64,000 nt of DNA, from the NCBI GenBank assembly GCA_964407495.1, contig CAYOVP010000001.1:51215-115214 (forward strand). The letters are read 5' to 3'. Position 1 is the stretch's first letter; every line of letters starts with the position of its first letter. The translations under genes and the position numbers were made by a program. Positions 60,037 to 64,000 of the stretch are shown in pieces. This DNA is from JAJRZX01 sp964407495. GTDB lineage: Bacteria > Desulfobacterota > GWC2-55-46 > JADFVP01. The notes beneath the pieces were generated by a model. It was not told the origin of the DNA and made no database searches. It was given only the letters and a program-made list of their open reading frames with translations.

Positions 60037-62244
60037 ATGTATACATGGCGTACAATAAATGAGAAGAAACATCAGGGCTACCCGGCGGTCTTTGCGGTTG
60101 TGGTACTTGTGCTCGTCTCTGCCTTTGTCTTTGGCGGTGTGCCCGGGGCCCTTGCCGCCACTACAGCGTCTTCAAAGGAGAAGGGCGGTAAAACCCTTAC
60201 TTCCCCCACCCAACCCTGGCGCAATAGGCGCAGCAGGCAGGTACCCACATCGAGATCCCTTGCAAGAAATCCCAAGTCCGCTGAGTCGACCTCGCAGGTG
60301 AGGGTCAAGAAGGGCATGGCGCTCCTCAACTTCTCGGACGCAGGCATCAAGGAAGTCGTCATGGCCATCTCCAGGATCACGGGCAAGAATTTCATACTCG
60401 CCCCCGAGGTGCTGGGCAGGAAGATTACCATCAGGACCACGAAACCCATAAAGAAAAAAGATGTCTTCGGTATCTTCGAGACCATGCTCGCCGTGAACGG
60501 ACTCTCTGCCGTCAAGTCCGGTGCCTATTACACCATTGTCCCAACGCGTGCTGCCAGGCAGCGGGGCCTTGCCCTCTATAACACACGAGACAGACACAAG
60601 ATAGCACCTGGAGACCGGATGATAAACCTCCTGGTGCCCATAAAATTCATATCCGCCAACGACGTTGCGCAGATCCTCAAGCCAAGTCTCTCGCCAGGGG
60701 GCAATATAGCCGTCTACCCCAAGGCCAATACCCTCATCATCACCGAGAGGGCATCTCAGGCAAGGCGGTTCCTCCTCATTATAAACAAACTCGACGTGGA
60801 CCTCTTTGAAAGGCTGAATGTCTCGCTCGTACACGTGGAGAACGTTGGCGTCAAGACCATGGCCAGGGAACTCTTAGATATCTTCAAGGTCCTGGGCTAT
60901 GGCAAGGAGACGAGCCAGTTCTATACCATACCCATCGAGAGGTTCAACAGCCTCATCGTCTTTGCTTCCAGCGAGGAACTCCTGGCCTCGGCAAAGAAGT
61001 GGATTGGTCAACTGGACCAGGCATCGAGTACTAACGAGGTGAGCACGCACATATATTACGTGAAGAACGACAAGGCCTCTAACATAAAGGACATGCTCGA
61101 TAAACTCTACGGTAGAGAAGACGAGACCGATAAGCATACTTCATCGACAGCCTCCGATACTGCTTCTACCCAGTCTGACGCCAAGGCCAAGGGCAGAGAT
61201 GCCAAGGGCGGCCAGACCACTTCTGGCACGACGGCGCATTCCTCCTCCTCGACCCACACCTCTGCTCGTCATCATGGCGATGGCAATGGCCTTGACATCT
61301 TCATTTACGAGCCAAGTAACGCCATAATAATCCGTTCCTCTCAGAGGGATTACCAGATGGTCCTCCGGACCATACGCGAACTCGATCGTCCTCCGCAACA
61401 GGTCCTCATAGACGCCGTCGTAGTAGAGGTGGCCCTCGATGAGAGCACAAAGTACGGTATACAGTGGTCCGCTCTCACGGGCAACGTGAACCTGCAGAAC
61501 AACACGGGGCTCTTTTCCACCACCCTCGACAACCCCAACTCGGTCATCTCCACGCCCATAGGACTTGCGGCAACATCAGGGCTCAATGTCCTGGCAACTG
61601 ACACCAAGACCTTCTTCGGTTTTCTCCAGGCCTTTGCTTCCAAGGGCAAGGTCAACGTGCTCAGCAACCCGCATATACTCGTTCAGAACTATGCAAAGGC
61701 CTCCATCTCCGTTGGAAGCGACGAACCCATAGCAACTCAGTCCACGCAGACTGCCGTTACCACCACGGCGAGCCTCATACAGAGCATAGAATACAGGAGA
61801 ACAGGCATAATACTCACCGTCACCCCTCACATCACAGAGGGCGGCATGGTGGCGCTGACCCTGCACCAGGAGATAAGCGATGTCTCTACGAGCAGGACAG
61901 TGGGCGACGGCACCTTCCCGTCCTTTACCAACAGGGAGGCAGAGACCTCTGTAGTCATAAAAGACGGCCAGACCATTGCCATAGGCGGCCTCATAGATAC
62001 GAAGAAGAACAAGACCCACTCGGGCATACCCATACTAAGCAAGATTCCCCTGCTTGGCAATCTCTTCAAGTTTACGAGTATTACCAACGACAGGACGGAA
62101 CTCGTCATACTTCTTACTCCAAGGGTAATATCCAGCTCTGATGACGCGCTATCCGCTACCGACGACCTGGAGAAGAAACTGAGTACCCTTACGGAGATGA
62201 TCAGGAAGAACAAGGCCGGGAGGCCGGAGAAGGGGCAGAAATGA
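60037..62244 (+). CDS. gspD: Secretin GspD
   Basis: A 735-residue outer-membrane secretin. Signal region (VFAVVVLVLVSAFVFGGVPGALAATTA), N0 domain (MALLNFSDAGIKEVVMAISRITGKNFILAPEVLGRKITIRT), N1-N3 domains, and the secretin core (INLLVPIKFISANDVAQIL at N1; VEVALDESTKYGIQWSALTG, NVLSNPHILVQNYAKASISVG, RRTGIILTVTPHI, SVVIKDGQTIAIGGLIDTKKN). A Ser/Thr/His-rich insertion of about 55 residues (near 366-420, SSTASDTASTQSDAKAK) lies in the N3 region. It forms the outer gate; the stop overlaps the cytochrome gene. Confidence 0.95.
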   Translation: MYTWRTINEKKHQGYPAVFAVVVLVLVSAFVFGGVPGALAATTASSKEKGGKTLTSPTQPWRNRRSRQVPTSRSLARNPKSAESTSQVRVKKGMALLNFSDAGIKEVVMAISRITGKNFILAPEVLGRKITIRTTKPIKKKDVFGIFETMLAVNGLSAVKSGAYYTIVPTRAARQRGLALYNTRDRHKIAPGDRMINLLVPIKFISANDVAQILKPSLSPGGNIAVYPKANTLIITERASQARRFLLIINKLDVDLFERLNVSLVHVENVGVKTMARELLDIFKVLGYGKETSQFYTIPIERFNSLIVFASSEELLASAKKWIGQLDQASSTNEVSTHIYYVKNDKASNIKDMLDKLYGREDETDKHTSSTASDTASTQSDAKAKGRDAKGGQTTSGTTAHSSSSTHTSARHHGDGNGLDIFIYEPSNAIIIRSSQRDYQMVLRTIRELDRPPQQVLIDAVVVEVALDESTKYGIQWSALTGNVNLQNNTGLFSTTLDNPNSVISTPIGLAATSGLNVLATDTKTFFGFLQAFASKGKVNVLSNPHILVQNYAKASISVGSDEPIATQSTQTAVTTTASLIQSIEYRRTGIILTVTPHITEGGMVALTLHQEISDVSTSRTVGDGTFPSFTNREAETSVVIKDGQTIAIGGLIDTKKNKTHSGIPILSKIPLLGNLFKFTSITNDRTELVILLTPRVISSSDDALSATDDLEKKLSTLTEMIRKNKAGRPEKGQK

Positions 62245-62912
62245 GGTTCTATGAGGAGGACATACCGGCCTTCTGGCCGAAGAGGGAGGGGAGACGGTCG
62301 CGCAGTCAAGGGCTGAGGCAGAGACAGCACCGCCTGGCCCTCGTCCTTCTCATATTCCTTGTTGGTGCCGCAGTATCTTCTTTTTCCCGGACGGCAGATG
62401 CGGACACAGAGTCTGATTTCATCAATGGCGGGTCCCTTCGTAATGAGCACAACTGGAACAGGTGGCGTGGGAGGTTTGACAGAATGAGGAAACCCTCCTA
62501 TCCTGTGAACAATACCTACAGGCTCCGTTGCTACAAGTGCCATTTCCTGTACCAGCCATGGTTACTGCCGGCGGGTTCATGGACCCGGGTCATGGAGGGC
62601 ACGGACAAGCACTTTGGCAAGGACCTGGGCCTTGATGAGAAAGAGAGGGCCGAGATAGAGAATTACCTTACTTCTTATGCCGCTGACAGGGTGAAGTTTC
62701 GTAATGAATGGACGCTCAGGATCCTCAAGAGCCTACACGGCAGGACCCCAGAGCGAATAAGTGAAGTTCCATATATAAAAAAGAAACACAAAGAAATACC
62801 CGCAGAGGCCTTGGATGTACCATACGTGAAGAGTATCTCTAACTGCGGCGCCTGCCACAGGTTTGCCTACAGGGGCGATTATGGAGGGGGGCGTATCCCT
62901 GGCAGGCACTGA
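62241..62912 (+). CDS. Diheme c-type cytochrome coupled to gspD
   Basis: A 223-residue protein with two heme motifs: CYKCH (C97, C100, H101) and CGACH (C202, C205, H206). A transmembrane or signal helix (LALVLLIFLVGAAVSSF) follows a basic leader of 30 residues. No other fold is recognised; it resembles small dihemic cytochromes of the DHC type. The ATG overlaps the gspD stop (ATGA) with GGAGAAGGGG upstream, so it is co-translated with the secretin. It may be an electron carrier in the periplasm or an export cargo, the latter being speculation. Confidence 0.83.
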   Translation: MRFYEEDIPAFWPKREGRRSRSQGLRQRQHRLALVLLIFLVGAAVSSFSRTADADTESDFINGGSLRNEHNWNRWRGRFDRMRKPSYPVNNTYRLRCYKCHFLYQPWLLPAGSWTRVMEGTDKHFGKDLGLDEKERAEIENYLTSYAADRVKFRNEWTLRILKSLHGRTPERISEVPYIKKKHKEIPAEALDVPYVKSISNCGACHRFAYRGDYGGGRIPGRH

Positions 62913-63048
62913 CCGCCGTTGAAGGCGGAAAAAAGGGAGGGAAAAACCACCGCTCTACCAAATATTTTGCAAGCATTAAGGGATGGAAGGCTGGAAGATA
63001 AAAATGTTACATTTAAATGTGAAAATATGTTTAAATAGGGCATCCTCC

Positions 63049-63066
63049 CTGTGACCCTGGTCACAG
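63049..63066. promoter_or_regulatory. CRP-family palindrome
   Basis: CTGTGACCCTGGTCACAG is a perfect 18-bp palindrome and contains TGTGA-N6-TCACA, the CRP consensus. It is centred about 58 bp upstream of the transcription start predicted from the promoter below. Confidence 0.75.
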
Positions 63067-63080
63067 ACCGATTAAGGGGA

Positions 63081-63109
63081 TTGAGAAATACTTGCTCAAC
63101 GGCTATTAC
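63081..63109 (+). promoter_or_regulatory. Promoter of the HTH-PilZ gene
   Basis: TTGAGA (63081-63086), 17 bp, TATTAC (63104-63109). Transcription would start near 63116, 85 nt before the ATG. An AT palindrome ACATTTAAATGT (63009-63020) lies further upstream. Confidence 0.55.
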
Positions 63110-63200
63110 TGGTGATTCTTCTGATTCTTCTTCTTATTCACAACGTTATGCCACCCATTGGAATTGTTGAGCCGGTTATGGTGGAAGAAAGGTAGGTAAA

Positions 63201-63719
63201 ATGGATCCAGAGAGGATAAAAAAGATACGTAAGAGTCTTGGCTGGTCGCAGGAGAGGCTTGCAAGAGAACTGGGCGTGAGTTTCAGCACAGTGAACCGCT
63301 GGGAACGGGGCCGGACCACTCCGAGCCCCCTTGCGGCGAAGAGCCTGGAAAAACTCGATATCGTCAACAGCGAGCAGGTGACCGGAGACAGGCACGCACT
63401 CCGCCTGAAGGCGCATTGCCCTGTTGAGGTCCGTCTTCTGGGTCACGGATCCTCCATCTCATCCTTCCGTAATACACCTGCCTTTGAGGTAGTTACAGAG
63501 AACCTGAGTAGCACAGGGCTGATGTTCAAGACGAGCGCCAAGGTGAACGAGGGCGAGCGCCTTGGCATTGGATGGAACCTCGGCGAAAAGCACCTCATAA
63601 CGCTCTCTGAGGTAGTCTGGATAAAACAGGAGGGCAGGGAAAAGAAGGTTGGTGTGCGCTTTGATCACCCCATACCAGAAGTAGTCTCAGACGTGATAGA
63701 CACCATACTGGAGTCCTGA
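63201..63719 (+). CDS. XRE-type HTH fused to PilZ domain
   Basis: A 172-residue cytoplasmic protein. Residues 4-52 form an XRE/Cro-type helix-turn-helix (IRKSLGWSQERLARELGVSFSTVNRWERGRTTPSPLAAKSLEKL). Residues 60-170 are a PilZ domain with both c-di-GMP motifs: R64HALR68 (RxxxR) and N101-x-S103-x2-G106 (ENLSSTG). A DNA-binding head on a c-di-GMP receptor would make a c-di-GMP-controlled transcription factor, in line with the other c-di-GMP proteins in the window. The target promoters are unknown. No strong ribosome site (AGGTAGG eight bases upstream). Confidence 0.9.
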   Translation: MDPERIKKIRKSLGWSQERLARELGVSFSTVNRWERGRTTPSPLAAKSLEKLDIVNSEQVTGDRHALRLKAHCPVEVRLLGHGSSISSFRNTPAFEVVTENLSSTGLMFKTSAKVNEGERLGIGWNLGEKHLITLSEVVWIKQEGREKKVGVRFDHPIPEVVSDVIDTILES

Positions 63720-63762
63720 GTTCCGGGGCTATAGGGGCCGAGAGGTAGCGGCAAGGCTCTCA

Positions 63763-63817
63763 TGAGCAAAGGGGGCAAGAGGGGGGAGAAGGGGGGGCAA
63801 AGGGGGCAAGGGGTGCT
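63763..63817 (+). repeat. G-rich tract
   Basis: Several runs of five to seven G (GGGGG, GGGGGG, GGGGGGG) within 55 bases, in the form GGGGGCAA repeated. It can form a G-quadruplex in the plus strand. No gene covers it. Confidence 0.6.
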
Positions 63818-63871
63818 ATCAGGGCCATGATTCTGCGCTCAGGGTTCAGAACAACAAGATTTTTGAGTATG

Positions 63872-63889
63872 CCACGGCCTTGGCCGTGG
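63872..63889. repeat. 18-bp palindrome
   Basis: CCACGGCC-TT-GGCCGTGG is perfect. It may be an operator or part of a terminator structure. Confidence 0.45.
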
Positions 63890-63912
63890 GCTCGACGAAG
63901 AGACAAAAACAG

Positions 63913-63947
63913 AGAGGGCCGTGGAATGATCCACAGCCCTCTTTTTA
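63913..63947 (+). terminator. Rho-independent terminator
   Basis: AGAGGGC-C-GTGGA pairs with TCCAC-A-GCCCTCT (one mismatch), loop ATGA, then TTTTAT. It lies 190 bp after the HTH-PilZ gene. Confidence 0.8.
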
Positions 63948-64000
63948 TCTCAAGGCAACCCCACCCTCATGAAATCGCCGGCCCGACTTGGTAGCGGGGA

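Overview
The window looks like chromosomal DNA from a Gram-negative bacterium with periplasmic c-type cytochromes. It encodes a complete type II secretion (T2SS) operon, a CusCBA-type tripartite efflux system and several lipoproteins. Codon use is rich in ATA (Ile), CTC (Leu) and AGG (Arg), with roughly 55-60% GC by eye. Gene content and the gsp order E-F-G-H-I-J-K-L-M-C-D suggest a deltaproteobacterial (Desulfobacterota) or Nitrospirota-like organism; this is inference, because no rRNA or tRNA gene is present. I see no insertion sequence, phage gene, CRISPR array or tRNA, and base composition changes little across the window.

Layout. 1-4.5 kb: 3' part of a GAF/HD-GYP c-di-GMP phosphodiesterase, iron superoxide dismutase, a Cys-rich lipoprotein, a hotdog thioesterase and a beta-carbonic anhydrase. 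4.8-7.6 kb: a compact mercury operon merR-T-P-(35-aa protein)-F-A with its own MerR-type promoter/operator. 7.8-11 kb: a kelch-like/TPR lipoprotein, then two c-type cytochrome genes on the minus strand. 11.5-23.1 kb: a copper/silver resistance region with a BlaI-family repressor, CusC-, CusB- and CusA-like proteins, a PII-like protein, a TRASH-type protein, a DUF2231 membrane protein, a CopA-type ATPase with YHS and two HMA domains, and an HMA-like protein. 23.4-25.9 kb: a diiron-domain GGDEF diguanylate cyclase and a TerB-like protein. 26-31.4 kb: malic enzyme, a secreted unknown, and the oxidative pentose-phosphate genes gnd-zwf-pgl. 31.7-36.9 kb: an overlapping four-gene operon with an MscS channel, a DUF5752 protein, a TreT-like trehalose synthase and an OtsA-OtsB fusion. 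37-40.7 kb (minus): arsR-pstS-C-A-B. 40.9-41.9 kb: a secreted transglutaminase-like protein. 42.5-45.5 kb: a PAS/GAF/HD-GYP phosphodiesterase. 46-62.9 kb: a 1645-residue secreted beta-helix protein, the gsp operon and a diheme cytochrome overlapping gspD. 63.2 kb: an XRE-HTH/PilZ fusion.

How it fits together. Two metal-detoxification systems (Hg; Cu/Ag) have regulators whose operators can be read directly: MerR keeps its exact Hg-binding Cys spacing, and the BlaI-type repressor has a matched operator both at its own promoter and in front of the efflux operon. Four c-di-GMP proteins (two HD-GYP, one GGDEF, one HTH-PilZ) are spread over the window; one HD-GYP gene and the HTH-PilZ gene flank the secretion locus. 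Three genes have near-consensus promoters placed so that transcription should begin on or within 1-2 bases of the start codon, which suggests leaderless mRNAs. The most novel-looking items are the XRE-PilZ fusion with a perfect TGTGA-N6-TCACA palindrome upstream, the giant secreted protein with a structured 5' leader, the 35-residue mer protein, and the Cys-free BlaI circuit.
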